A stretch of DNA of 64,000 nucleotides from Holacanthus passer (GCA_025331565.1 JAFREQ010000026.1:4125001-4189000); one strand, 5' to 3'; positions 1 to 11,637 are shown, counted from the first letter of the stretch. Numbers and translations: made by a program. Notes: a model not told the origin generated them from the letters alone.

Positions 1-740
1 TTTATCTCCTGTCAAACTGACCGTCGGTCTTTTCTCAGCTTTGGTTGCTCTGAGTCTGAAACGGTCGACGCCAACAGGAGGAACTCGATGAACAACAGTT
101 TCTTTTGATGAAACTGAGGCTCATGAATTCGTAGCTGATGATGTGAATTCTGGGTTTATTCTCCAGTTCACATTCAGGACGTCACCATGTGTCCACGACT
201 TAATCTGAGCCAGCTGAAGAACAGAACGCTGGACTCATGAGCAGCTTCTTCAAGAAACTAATCCATGTTGTTGCTAAGCAACTCAAAGGGGGACGTCTCC
301 ATACATCAACACAGCTGACACACCTGCCCGTCGTATGTCGTCACGTACTTTCATACGACTGCGTCTCTGTACTCGCTCCCACTGTGTCCTGTGAACGACG
401 GCTCGCCTCCGTTTCCTCGTTCTCTCGAGGCTTGGCGACGCACTGATACAAATCCATCCCAAAACCGACCCCGCTGAAGAGCGAGGCAGCAGATGGCTCC
501 ACGCAAAGCATATGTTGTCATAAAGTATGCAATAATGCAACGATGGGAGCAGATTTCCTTCCTGGGCGTCTCCACGCTGAGCTCTGCCGCTTCACACAAA
601 CCACACGCAATAAGAGATACGGAGGAAAAGTGCTCACATGTAGTTTAAAAAATAAATCTGTTGGTTCACAGGCTACATGTGGATTTTTTCTTAATCCACA
701 ATTTGCTGAAAAATGCCATTTTGAAATGGCTTTATGTGTC

Positions 741-1000
741 AACATGGCCGAAGGTATATGGACACGCTGACATTGTGATTGCTGTGATTTCAGTCTTTCC
801 ACCAGATGTTTGAATCCGGCTGCAGGATTTACTCCAACGCTGAGGCCGGGCGACATTTAGATTCCAGTTCATCCCGACGGAGCTGGACGAGGTCGAGGTC
901 AGGTCTCTGCACAGGTCAGTCCAATTCTTCCACAGCAAACTGGGAAAACCATTTTACACTGAGCTGCTTTGTGCTCAGAGGCTTCGTCATGTTGAAAATA
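741..1000 (-). mobile_element. Tc1/mariner-like transposon relic, 3' end of transposase
   Basis: Read on the minus strand, 972-741 resembles the last part of a teleost Tc1-like transposase gene and ends in a terminal-repeat-like string (plus strand ACATGGCCGAAGGTATATGG at 742-761). A second copy at 14443-14500 and 14292-14325 confirms the family. ACAAAGCAGCTC, AAATGGTTTTCCCAGTTTG and TGGAAGA occur in the same order in both, and the end string there is ACATGGCCAAAAGTAAGTGG. Stops and indels make it non-coding. Only the C-terminal transposase segment and one end are recognised. Confidence 0.75.
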
Positions 1001-1221
1001 TGTATGTTCACATACATTTGGCCAAAGAGTGTGTGAGCTGGACTGTGTCTTTTTTTTTTGGACTTTGGACTTTATGTCCAGTCGATTTTGAGACGTAGCG
1101 TCTGAAATAAGTAGCTTCTAACACTCAACACATGTCATTTGTATAACATATATGTAATGTTATTATTATTCACTGTATGTGGCAGCTGTCTGTGAAGGAA
1201 TGCACTGGATCTGACACCAGA

Positions 1222-1224
<3 letters not shown>

Positions 1225-1276
<52 letters not shown>
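1225..1276 (+). repeat. (CA)n microsatellite
   Basis: 26 CA units, uninterrupted. Confidence 0.95.
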
Positions 1277-1280
<4 letters not shown>

Positions 1281-3184
1281 ATAGCAGGTCATTTTCTGTT
1301 GCTAGTGAACCATGTTGATCAGTAAATGCAGCTCACAGCTCCACATCATACACTCGAACCTAATTATATCACCAATCAATACTAACGAGCAGTTTAGTGG
1401 TTTGTCTTCCTCTGAATGAACGATCCCTTCAGGGCTGCGTGGTTTCTTCACCTCACCTTCTGAGAATTAAGAATTCACCTTCCATGAGGACAAAACACTT
1501 CGTACGCGTGACTTTGTCGCAGCAGCTTCAGATGTAAAACATCATGTGGATGCAAAAAATAAATTCATCAGCATCAGTGTGAGTTAAATTTCCTTCCTTC
1601 CTGACGTGATGTTGAAATAGTGCGACTCAATTTGTCCTCCTTCCCGGGGACACTGCCGGCACAATCAGCCAAATATAGCAGGGATTTCAGAGTGTGAGTG
1701 TCATCACACACATCGCAGCAGAAACGCTTGTTTAAAGAGAGTGAACACGTCTCAATGATGAATAAATGAACACGGAGTCGTCACTTATTTATACAGAAAT
1801 ACATATAAAACTACTTTGTTGTTGTGGAAGAGGGACGAATCTGAACGAGCTTTTTAATGAGCTTTTGTCTCTGCAACAGATTTTAAATTCAACAAATTCA
1901 AGGTGACATTATTTTAAGACGTCACCTCCTGTCCACAAGCTAAAGATTTTCAATTTAAAACAGACAAAAGCAGCAAAATGTCACTTTTGAGAGCTTGAAA
2001 CTGAAGAACACTTTTGCTTTATAAATTTAGGTGATTATTTGATTTTCTAAATTGTTGGTGAAATTTTCTGAACGAACTAAAATGCACTCTGCCGACACGC
2101 TGACACACTGACGGACGGTAGATTTCTGTTGAATCATTAATCATCTTCAACAGAGCTCACGATATAAATCTTTCATTCTCGGCCTTTGATAAAACAACTC
2201 GACCTCAGCTTCAGCAGCCAAAACCAGTCACAGCTGGTCTGAGGGTTCAGGAGGTCGACGGGAAAATGAGCCAAAACTGTTTCAGGGTCCAAACAAGAGA
2301 GGAAGAGATGAAGAGAGTAACTCTGTCACTGTCTGTGGATGGAAATTCCCCCAGCGTGTTGATCAGGATGCAACGATTAAGAGTTTTAGATTCATGAAGA
2401 GTCAAGAACAAGAACCGTCTCTACAGCAGTTTCAATAAAGCTTCACTGCAGGAGAAAAGAGCGCATTTCTCTTTACTGTACTTGAAGCAAATTATTGTCA
2501 TTCAAACGTCAAACCAGCCTGTTTTCTTTAGTCTGTGAAAAGCTCAGACACAGAAAGGTTGGAGAAGAGTTTATGAAAAGGTTCTGAGGAAATACACTGA
2601 ACAACATATGATCTCAACCTTTTTCTGTTCCGTGACACAAACGAAAGCACGTCCTCCTTTACTTCAGCTGCCACGTTCCAGATGAAACAAAAAATACTTG
2701 ACATGACGTGAAAGCGAAGGCTCGTTTGGACCAAACTTTCTTATTAAGAAGCATCACATTGATTTCAGTTTGGCAAATATTTTGTGGGATATTTCCAGAG
2801 CAATGCGTTCGTAATAATTTATTTTTCATGTGTGGGGTCTTTGGTTTTCTCTGGTTTGTCTTTTCAGCCTCGACCTGACTGTGTGTGAGTCAAAATAAAG
2901 CCTGATGCAGAAACGTGCCGTCCCCCCGGCTGACAGGTGGACGTCTGTCCTCCTGCAGCAGACGTCCCACTGTGCGTCAGTGGCTCTGGAGCGTTTGGAA
3001 CCAGTTTTAAAGTCATTTTTCGGGGCTCTGGCAGGAAATGGCTCGTGTTCAGGTGCAGTTCAGACCGGACTCGAGCTTTGAGCAGGACGGAGACAGCGAA
3101 CTTTAAACTTGAAATCCTGCAGCAAACTGGGAATAGATGAGTGTGAAAGTGGTTAAAGTGTGTGTGAACATGTCACGTGCATGG

Positions 3185-3186
<2 letters not shown>

Positions 3187-3229
<43 letters not shown>
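3187..3229 (+). repeat. (GT)n microsatellite
   Basis: About 21 GT units; a shorter (TG)12 array follows at 3393-3417. Confidence 0.95.
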
Positions 3230-3230
<1 letters not shown>

Positions 3231-3392
3231 TCAATACATACTCCCTGTCGGATTATCACACCCTGGCAGCGGGTGGTCTAATACGCCCGTCTGTCAATCA
3301 TTCTTACACAGGCTTACAGCTGTATGGAGACGACAAACACAACACGTATCTTCTGCAGACATCCTCCCCACGATCACTCATTATACACTCGC

Positions 3393-3417
3393 TGTGTGTG
3401 TGTGTGTGTGTGTGTGT
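3393..3417 (+). repeat. (TG)n microsatellite
   Basis: About 12 TG units. Confidence 0.95.
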
Positions 3418-3879
3418 CATTTTAGAGTTAGTCAACAGTCAATTGTAAAGAAACTAAAGAACCATTTTTAGCAGCATGCTCTGCTGATTAACACACTGCT
3501 GCATTAGTGGTTTAAATATTAGTTTAGTTTCCATTATTGTGACTCAACTCGTGTTCGGCTGCAGAGTTCGAGAATCATTGTCTTCATTGCTGCTGGTGAA
3601 CGTCTCTCAAAATGGAAATGTGTTACGAGTGAATGGACAATACGAAGATGACGTTAAAGAGATTTGTGTCGATGCATAAATGTTTTCCTTCTTATTATGT
3701 CGGACGGTTGGCTGCACTGTTTATTTATGAATATTTTTTAAGGTACATGCTGTAACACTGTGTCATGTTGTATTAAGCAAATATCACACAGAACCATCGC
3801 GGTGCGAGATAAACTTGTCATCATCAGACAGCTGACGAATGAAAGGAGAAACATCTCTGGACTGAACTGATGAACAGAC

Positions 3880-4015
3880 AATCTCTGGTTGGTGTTTTGA
3901 TGATGGTGATGAGGATGATGAGGATGATGAAGGCCACAACTTATGATTCACATGATTTTCATACTCTTCAAACCGTTCAGTCCTGTAGAGAAGCAGCTGT
4001 ATTTGTATGTTTGAC
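3880..4015 (-). pseudogene. Tc1/mariner transposase relic with a poly-Ser (GAT-repeat) insertion
   Basis: The minus-strand translation from about 3985 reads RTERFEEYENHVNHKLWPSS, a run of Ser, then PSSKHQ. FEEYEN-VNH-LWPS is the segment just before the DLNPIEHLWE-type block of Tc1/mariner (DD34E) transposases, and PSSKHQ follows that block. Here the block, which holds the catalytic Glu, is gone and a TCA/TCC-type Ser repeat stands in its place (GATGAT on the plus strand, about 3898-3930). Another copy of the same family lies at 15680-15960. It is a dead fragment. Confidence 0.75.
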
Positions 4016-4149
4016 ACAAAGTTTTCTCCTTTAATTCGTCACTTGTCTGTCGGTATATTACTAAACATCACAGCTGATCCAAAGTGCTTTAAAGTGCAAA
4101 GACATAAAGAAAAAAGAGTTGAGGAAAACTAAAAACTAAACTAAGATTC

Positions 4150-4440
4150 TGCAGCTTCACTCGCGGCTCCGTGAGACTCGACTTCGACCCCGAGGAGCTC
4201 TGAGCTAAATGCTAACGTCAGCATGTTAATACACTCAGCGACAACATGCTGATGTTTGGCAGCTCTCATGTTCAGCCTGATGGGAACGTAATGAGATGAT
4301 GATTGTGATGATGGCGCTGGATGAAATGTCCAGAGATCGCCGGTTATTACAATCAATCCTGTGGTGGGACATGAACGTCTGCACCGAACTTCAGGACGAT
4401 CCATCTCATATCTGTCGAGACAGTTTTGAGCGAAAGCCCG
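4150..4440. repeat. Teleost dispersed repeat (GCTAAtgctaacRTCAGCATG type)
   Basis: Contains CTAAATGCTAACGTCAGCATG-like text followed by ACATGCTGATGTTTGGCAG, GATGGCGCTGGATGAAA and GGGACATGAACGTCTG. I recognise this order from a very common interspersed repeat of percomorph fish. The right part (4345-4432) aligns to the reverse complement of 53375-53450 (CATGAAYGTC...ATCCATC...GTYGAGA), giving internal support. Transposon class is unresolved. Confidence 0.6.
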
Positions 4441-4818
4441 ACAGAGCGATTAGTCCTGGATGTAGGACAGACAGGAGCCTCGTTAAGCATCTGAACCAGT
4501 TGGAGAAGAAGAGGACGGAGCGATGCCAACGCATGAAGAGCTGCAGTGATGAAGACGGGAGGTGTGAAGGCTTGGATTCGTTTCAGGGTCAGAGGATTTC
4601 ACAGCAGCGTTTCCTGTTCTTTCTTTGTCCAACAGACAAGTTTATTCAACTGTAAAATATCTTTATCTGTGGAAGCACCAAGAAATAAAAACACTGACTG
4701 AGTTATAAGAGAGTAAGTCATGATTTTGACTTACTATCTTGTAATGAAGTATTTTTTATCTGGTAACACGTGTCCATACAGTCCTCTTTGAATGAATAAC
4801 TATGTTACAGTATATAGA

Positions 4819-4819
<1 letters not shown>

Positions 4820-4864
<45 letters not shown>
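4820..4864 (+). repeat. (CA)n microsatellite
   Basis: About 22 CA units. Confidence 0.95.
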
Positions 4865-4868
<4 letters not shown>

Positions 4869-5609
4869 GTTAATGTCAGGTTACACACTGTATGTAAACG
4901 CTTGTCATTGACCTTTAAGAGCGCCTTCATTTCTCCTCCACCAATCACATCGTGTCCTGTTTCACGGCTTCGTCCACCTTCGAGTCCGTCTAGGAATTAT
5001 GGCAACACTGAATTCTCTGTATTCAAGCTGGTGCCAGTGGAGTCAGATTCGTCATCTCTCCAAGCAGGTGAAACTACCGGCTCATTGAATAAGAGCTTCA
5101 AAGTCACAGGATAACTCATAACCACCACATTAAAATCGTACTAACGCAGCAGCTCGTTACAGCTTCCTCTCGTGCTTTCAACCTGGATTCATCCGACACA
5201 AACACCGTGACCGTCCCTGCAATCTAATATTCCTACACACCGTCCAGTCACATGTGACGGGCAGATTATTCTTTGCACCTTCTCTTGATTGAAAACAAAA
5301 TCTGAATGCTTGATTTGAATAATTCGCCTGAGGCCAGAAGCTGTTTCAGTGCAGAGCGACGCACGTGCAGCAAACTGCTGACGATCACAGCTGCAAACAT
5401 CTGCATCCGTAACCGTCACCCAGCTTCTGTTCCCGCACACTGACCTCTGTGTTGTAACCCATAAGACACAGGGACTGGTATGAAAACATTTGCTTAATAA
5501 ATAATTCATAGATGATCGAAATTTTTGATCAACTAATCAACTAATTGTTTTGAAGGTAGATTTAATGCAAAATCATCAGAATTCAATTTCTCTGGGAATT
5601 CACATCAGA

Positions 5610-6165
5610 CGTGAGTAAATCTCTGCTGACGCATCCTCTCATTGACAACAACTTCAAGGCAGATATTTCTATTAGTGCACAAGTTAAGAGTAAAACGTGC
5701 AGTGCTACTCCGAGGAGGAGTTTCCGTCCCGGCACAGAGACGAGTCATGTGGATGTTGTGGTGAGCAGGAGTGACCTCCTGGACCTGCTGAAGGAGCCTC
5801 AGACTGAAGACAAGCTGTTGTCTGACCAGTCGCTCGTGTCGGGGGTGTGTGGTGTCGTCCATTATGTTCAGCAGCTTGTGCAACATCCTTCTCTCCACAA
5901 CCAACTGTGGGCGCTCCAGAGCAGCACAGAGCCAGTCTTCTTCTTCATCTTCTTCTTCTTCAGCCATCAGTTTGTTCAGTTTGTCTCCAGCTCTGATGCT
6001 GTTGTCTGAACAGATGAAACAGACTGGTGGGAGATATGAAACATGTCGCTGCTCACATTGAAGAGTCAATGTTACAGGTCCAGGTGTCTGTGGTCCTCCA
6101 CCACCTCCACCTCCAGGATGGACATATTGTTCAGCTTAGTCCTCAAAAAACACTCCCCAGTCATG
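5610..6165 (-). pseudogene. Non-LTR retrotransposon (L2/Rex-like LINE) ORF2 C-terminal remnant
   Basis: On the minus strand, 6069-5740 reads through DKLNKLMAEEEEDEEEDW, LERPQLVVERRMLHKLLNIM, DDTTHPRHERLVRQQLVFSL and RLLQQ. ERRMLHKLLNIMDD-THP-H is the conserved region near the C-terminus of reverse transcriptases of teleost L2/Rex-type LINEs, downstream of the catalytic domain. Upstream (6080-6160), text resembling the preceding conserved part (CCTCCACCACCTCCACC) continues with indels. The acidic run EEEEDEEED comes from a TCTTCT microsatellite. The catalytic part is absent, so it is a truncated dead copy. Confidence 0.6.
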
Positions 6166-6869
6166 TGACACACGTCTTCTTCTGTACAGGACGGGACTGG
6201 TTTTGGAAAAAATTACTGACTCATTTTTTTTGTTTTATATTCCCACAGTGGTGATGAAACTGTGGGTCTCGATCAGTCATTATAGAAACAAAGAAGACAA
6301 ACTTGGCAGCAGCTCGACCTCCAGCTCCTCCTGTTCACACTGACACTAAACCCCGGTGGTTTCTGAAGGTGAGGTCGGCACCTCGCACGGCTCCTCGCTG
6401 CCAACGGCTGAACAGGAGGCAAATTGAACAGCGTCCATATAAATGTGGTTCACTGTATATAGACAGCAGGAGGATTGTGTGATTGGAACAGCTGCCTGTG
6501 GGGCCTCAGGTTTGTTGTGGATTGTTAGACGTCAGAAAATGGAAGATGCATTTCTTCTGTCACATGATCAGAGACATTTTTAAAAAAGGTTAACTGATAC
6601 TTTGCTTCAATGCTTCATATTTCAAAACAAAACTGCAATTTATCAAATCAATAATGAACTGACACACAGTGAATCCAACCATGTCAGGGCCCCTGGAGGT
6701 TTGGGGCCCCGGTTGGCCATTTCAGTTTTGCACAGTCGGCAGTTTGGCCTCGACAGCGACGCGAAATATAAAAAGAATGACGTAATAAAACAGAAGATTT
6801 GTGAGACTGAACTGTTACATCATCTGGAACGAGTAAGCAAGAGAAAAGCTTATGGTGTTTAGAGCACAT

Positions 6870-6897
<28 letters not shown>
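6870..6897 (+). repeat. (CA)n microsatellite
   Basis: 14 CA units. Confidence 0.95.
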
Positions 6898-6900
<3 letters not shown>

Positions 6901-7000
6901 CAGTCAGTCCATGATCAACATTAAAACACGCTAAAGCTGCATATAACCAGCAAGAGGCTCAACACGACACAAGCTGTCTCTGGTAAGAAGGGCTGGGCTG

Positions 7001-7001
<1 letters not shown>

Positions 7002-7055
<54 letters not shown>
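7002..7055 (+). repeat. (TG)n microsatellite
   Basis: 27 TG units, only 105 bp from the (CA)n array at 6870-6897 and of opposite sense. Confidence 0.95.
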
Positions 7056-7057
<2 letters not shown>

Positions 7058-7106
7058 CTAGAGGGTTGTGGGTAGGAGACACCCACCTTTGCAGCAGGCT
7101 GAACCC

Positions 7107-7247
7107 ATGGCAGCCAATCGAGAATCCAGAAGTGAAGATGTCCCATCCCCAAATCCTCAGCGCCAGCGCTTCACAGGGGACGGAGACAGAACGGAGACGT
7201 CCAGACACGAGGGGACGGCCATCGACTACCTGACCACCTTTGGCTAA
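7107..7247 (+). other. Unassigned short ORF (46 codons), doubtful
   Basis: An ATG-started ORF beginning MAANRESRSEDVPSPNPQRQ and ending in TAA at 7245. It sits just right of a (GT)n array and left of a CpG-rich block, antisense to SHANK2. The in-frame open stretch starts only a few codons earlier, after a TAG. I recognise no family. Its composition is not microsatellite-derived, which is why it is noted. It may be chance or part of a non-coding exon. Confidence 0.12.
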
Positions 7248-7276
7248 TCCTGGCTACTGGTGTTGAAACGGTGTGA

Positions 7277-7430
7277 AGGGAGGGAGGGGGGAGGGGGGTG
7301 TAGCAGATGTGGACACGGCTTTTTGGGGGTAATCCCGCGCCGCCGCCGTGTCCCATTTAGCCCTTCACCAGGTCGGCTCCGCGTGAGGCCGCGCTGGTGG
7401 GCGGGTCCACGAGAGAGGGCAACAACTACA
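7277..7430. other. G-tract and CpG-rich block
   Basis: Plus strand 7277-7300 has runs GGGAGGGAGGGGGGAGGGGG that could form a G-quadruplex. It is followed by CCGCGCCGCCGCCG and more CpG up to about 7430, in contrast with the AT-rich surroundings. It lies in SHANK2 intron 9 with no splice or coding evidence. It could be an internal CpG island or alternative promoter, but no transcription start can be assigned. Confidence 0.3.
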
Positions 7431-8399
7431 GGATTACATCTTTAGATTAGATTAGATTTCTCTCTCTCTTCATTCATTTCCCCCTCAATCTTTCTCTGCC
7501 CTCCTTTGTATATTCATTTGTTTGTTCATCTTTTCTCATTTTCTCTGTAATCCCCGAGCTTTCTCTGCGCACCACAGACCGAAGGCCCGAGCCCGAGTCC
7601 CCGGAGACTCTGGGTTCGCTTCAGCTGACTGGAGATGTTTTCTATTCTCAGTTTGTGTTCGTTCCCTAAACCACCGAAACAACTGGACGACATCAGCAGC
7701 CGTAAACAGGAGGCAGAAAAATGGCTGATTTCAAATGCATATTTGAGCTATAGATGATTTGTGGCTTTGAAACTGAAACGTCTCTATCAGGTGTTAAACC
7801 GGAGCTGAATCTGTTGTCGTCGCCAATCTGTCTCCCAAGAAAGTGAGTAAGTGGCAACTAAGCAACAAAGGTAAAAAATAGCAAGAAGGGAAAAAAAAAA
7901 CATGGAATTTGTTCAAAAATCTTTTTTCATTTTTGTATGTTGGTGAGAAATCTTCCCCGTCTTCTCACCTCCCTCTCGTTCCTCTCACACACAGATGCAG
8001 AGCGAAATAACTCTCATACAGTAAATATATACAGGCACCATCTTGCATTTCGATGGCGTCTTGAACAAGATTAACCCTTTAACGAGCAGCGGACAAACAC
8101 AGGCCGAGAGGATTGTTGAATCCTCAACAACCCAACAACAGTTCACACATCGTCTGTAGAAAGAGATTGAGAAACTGCTGTTATTCTAATCAAGAGTTCA
8201 CGTGCAAGTTGACAAGTCGTCTCATTTCTAAACCTTTAATCTGACACACACACAACATTTTTCCTAAAGCCACAACGAATGTTGCATAAAAAACCATCAC
8301 AATCAATACAAGATCTGTTAAATCCATCTACTGATTTAAATCCTGTCGTGCAGAAGCGAACGGGCCAGTCGACACCTCTGAAAACCGACCAATCGGTTC

Positions 8400-8600
8400 C
8401 CACCAAACAGAAGCTCCGCCGCCTCATTGATCATTTCTCTCGGCCTAATCGCTCCGGGATTGTCCTGGTGTAAACATAAACTTTCATCCTCTTGGCAGCG
8501 CTCCCGTAATCCCGCCGGGGGATTATACCAGGAGGTCATTTAGGAGGATCAAACCGTGGGGGATTTGAAATGTATCCTGAGGGAGATTCAGGAATCCACG
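8400..8600. promoter_or_regulatory. Candidate conserved non-coding block near exon 9
   Basis: Repeat-free block 80 to 350 nt downstream (in gene direction) of exon 9 with several TAATCC/GGATTA-like cores (CCTAATCGC, GTAATCCCG, GGGGATTATACC, GTATCCTGAG) that suit paired-type/OTX homeodomains. Function is inferred from composition only. Confidence 0.2.
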
Positions 8601-8680
8601 CTGGGCGGCTGAAGAATAGGTGAGGATGGATGGATGAACGGGTGGAGGAGAAGAAAAGAGGCTGGTGCTTTGCTGCTTAC

Positions 8681-8747
8681 CTATATCTGTCTCTTTGTGG
8701 TTCTTGATGAGTTCAGCGAGCTCAAAGTTCCCAGCGATAATGGCGAC
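8681..8747 (-). CDS. shank2: SHANK2 coding exon 9: end of ankyrin repeat 6
   Basis: 67 nt, phase 0/1, for residues 369-390: VAIIAGNFELAELIKNHKET then DI, plus the first base of the next codon. In mammals the following residues are VPFRE, so a G plus two bases is expected and fits the ATA-G|GTAAGC donor at 8680. The acceptor ends GTCTCCAG at 8748 after a strongly pyrimidine-rich tract. No exon matching the next segment (VPFREAPAY and the Arg-rich stretch) was found to the left, so the coding sequence leaves the window here. Confidence 0.96.
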
Positions 8748-9187
8748 CTGGAGACGAGAGGAGAGACGGAGAGGAAGAGGAGAAGGAGGAGGAGAAAAGG
8801 AAGAACACAATTTATCTTTGCAGAAGTGTGAAAAAAGAAAGAGCACAAAGGACGTAAAATAAAATACAGCATCTTCTCTTTCCCACAGAAAACCTGATGA
8901 GGAAATACTGACGAAGTGTTTCCAAAAGCTGATTATAATTATTTACCAAACAATTAAGTGAAGTGAAAGTGATTTCACCGATTTTAGAAAGTTCTCAAAC
9001 AAGTTTGAGAAAAAAGCCACTTAATGACAATAACGTGAGAATTTTCATCTTCTTCAAGCAGCTGCTGAGTTCAACGTAAAAAAAATCCAATCTTCATGAC
9101 TTTAATCATCTGAAGCCTGGAATCTAGTAATCTATGACACACACACACACGTGTTCAAGTCAAGATTCACACATGACATGATGGCGT

Positions 9188-9188
<1 letters not shown>

Positions 9189-9231
<43 letters not shown>
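9189..9231 (+). repeat. (CA)n microsatellite
   Basis: About 21 CA units. Confidence 0.95.
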
Positions 9232-9237
<6 letters not shown>

Positions 9238-9786
9238 TGTAGAGTCACATGTTTCAAGCTGCTGTTTCTTCCAGACAAACTGCAGCGATGGAGACGTCAC
9301 ATTATTCACTATTAAACATAAGAAAACAAACAAAATCCAATGTTTGTTGACAAATAACTGATGGAAATTTTATCATTAAATAATGATCAACGAAAGAGTT
9401 AGTTCGCCTCCGAAATTCGCAAAGGTTGAATCAAAGCCTCTGCGACTCGTTGTGGACGGCAGCAACATGAACGGAGGTTTGGTGCTTTTCTTCCTCTGAG
9501 GCTGAACGTTCGAACGATCTGTGTCACATCGTCCTTCGCTCTATAGAAAATTCACAGTGTGTCCACACATTATATAATCTAATATATAATTGATTGTTTT
9601 TTACTTGGCTGAAGAGCTGAAATCATTCCTGTTGTGTAACTGCTGATGTTTCAGAACCAACAAACTTGTCCTTTCCTTTGACTCCAGACGCCTCATTCAG
9701 AAACAGATCTGATGAACTGGATTATGTTTCTGAACATGTGAATCTCAATCTGACAAAATAAAAATTGACTTATTGGTTTATTACAA

Positions 9787-9880
9787 GGTCCACTGACTCT
9801 GTCTTCATCAGCGTATGAAGAAGAAGAAGAAGAAGACCATGATAAGTGACTGACTGCTTGGTGAAGCTGGTAGGTGGACC
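9787..9880. repeat. Short palindromic dispersed repeat (GGTCCAC...GTGGACC)
   Basis: Begins AAGGTCCACTGACTCTGTC and ends GCTGGTAGGTGGACC, with inverted GGTCCAC ends 94 bp apart and a (GAA)n run in the middle. Both arms resemble the unit at 33075-33140 (CTGATGAAGACC ... AGCTAGTAAGTGGACCTT): the right arm in the same orientation, the left arm inverted. It is probably two facing fragments of one family. Confidence 0.45.
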
Positions 9881-10112
9881 CTGAATTAGGATTATTCATT
9901 ACATTTTATTCAGGAAATTCACAGTATGTTGGGTCACAGATGTTATTTTCTGGCATCTTGTATCTACTTTGAATATTTAGTTGGTATTTAATTAATGTGA
10001 CTGTTTCTAAAATGGTTTGTTAATAAACTCTTTGTCTTCATTTTGTCAAATTAAAGCAGTTTCATTTCTGTCAACTGGCCACGTCACACAGAGCAGTATG
10101 TTCTCTGTGTGT

Positions 10113-10127
10113 CCACCAGGGGGCAGT
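10113..10127 (+). promoter_or_regulatory. CTCF-like motif
   Basis: CCACCAGGGGGCAGTA matches the core of the vertebrate CTCF consensus. It lies in SHANK2 intron 8. Fish repeats can carry similar strings, so occupancy is unknown. Confidence 0.4.
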
Positions 10128-10317
10128 AACGGGGTTTCCTGTGAGCTGGCTGGAGAGGTTGTTTCACTGTCAGTGACCCAGATCGCTGCCTGTTGTCATG
10201 TTGCTGCTCCCAGTTCCTGCAGGCGAGCGGCTCGTGGGGCGTTACAGGGTTTACAGCTCGCCTCGAGTCCGGATCAGCGGTGTAAAAATAGTCAGGTTCA
10301 TTTCCCACTGATGTGTT

Positions 10318-10318
<1 letters not shown>

Positions 10319-10349
<31 letters not shown>
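10319..10349 (+). repeat. (CA)n microsatellite
   Basis: 15 CA units. Confidence 0.95.
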
Positions 10350-10351
<2 letters not shown>

Positions 10352-11637
10352 CCAGGGAAACCCAGCAGCATTATATAAGCATCCTGCTCTGATTCCTGGA
10401 GAACAAACATTGAGGAGGAAGAGTGATGGAGAGCGATGGAGAGCAGGTGTAGTAATATTCTGCTTCCTCCCTCCACAGCTGACCTTTTCTTCATTTACAT
10501 AAAAACACAACACAATTTCCCAGAAAAAGCACTTGGGAGTCTCTAATGAAGATGTTTGGCAGCAGCAGGAATCCTCTTGAATTTTTCAACAACCTGCATT
10601 AATATACAATATTCCAGATTTTCTCTGCTGCTTCTTTGAGCTAAACTGTGAGTCAATAAATGTGATCTTGCTCTTCTTGAAAATGTGATGTTTCCTGTGA
10701 GGGAGATGGAGGAGGGGACGCATCTCTCATGATGAACGCTGGCTCGATCGCCCACTCGCTCGGAGGATCTCCCACAGTGGATGCCGCGATGTGTGACTAA
10801 ATCTATGACAGGCGACTCTCCCGGAGGAGCCCTGATCCCAGAACGGCTCGCTGGATGGGATCGAGTCACACGTCAGGAGGAAGCGACCGATGAAGTCGTC
10901 ATTTCCACCGAGGCCTGAAAACTGATCGATGCGGAACTCAGTGTATCGTAAGATGTTTGAAGCGATAGTAAAGTTTTGCTTTTCAACACAGAGACACACT
11001 GAACCTCTGTGTTATTATTACTAAAAGACTGGATCCGTTTCTACAATGGAACAGCGTCTGTCATTGGACACTCCCACCTGTCACCTGCCCACACCTCCAC
11101 TCTGACAGGCAGGCTCTCACTAAACATCTGGGAGTGATAAATAATATAACGACGACGATGACGGATCAAAAACAGTGGTTCATTCTGTTTTAAATTAACA
11201 GCCGTTCACTCAATATCTCACATGATGCTGATTGTTTTTTCAGAAAGTCTTTGTTCAGTCAGGTGATTTTAAAAACACTGTCGATGAGCACAGAGTCGGT
11301 GCAGCCGTCACTCAGCTGCTTTGTCACAACGCTGAGGAGCCTACAAACACTATACGTCAAGGACATACGACGGAGCACAGACGCAGCGAGGAGAGCGTCA
11401 TCTCCGTTTCCTCGTTGTCAAGACAGCGAGAATTACAAAGTCACGGCCGCTGGAACGAGGAGCTCACTGAGGCTGAGACCTTCAGGTGCAGGATTTGAAT
11501 CGAGCCTTTCAGCAGCGGTTCCTGCTCATCATCCAGAAGCAACATATCATTTCATTTCTGATCCTGCAGCTGCACCTCGAGCCCTTCCAGGCAGAGGAAG
11601 CCGGAGTTCAGGAGGCTACACGGCATCGTACCGCCGC

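Larger units (their letters stand above)
1..8680 (-). other. SHANK2 intron 9 (5' part), no further coding exon found
   Basis: Everything left of the exon 9 donor. I looked on the minus strand for the next SHANK2 exon (VPFRE..., then the Arg-rich and LLRSNSD segments) and for SH3 or PDZ motifs and found none. The stretch holds a Tc1 transposase relic (741-1000), a second Tc1 relic (3880-4015), a dispersed repeat (4150-4440), a LINE tail (5610-6165), six (CA)n/(GT)n arrays and a CpG-rich G-tract block near 7270-7430. The intervals 1-740, 1300-2900, 4450-4815, 5000-5600, 6200-6860 and 7450-8230 show nothing I can name. Confidence 0.75.

Noticed and set aside
1..8680. Next SHANK2 exon (VPFRE..., Arg-rich, LLRSNSD) sought on the minus strand
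   Set aside because: No stretch encodes these residues with an acceptor in the needed phase; presumed to lie beyond position 1.
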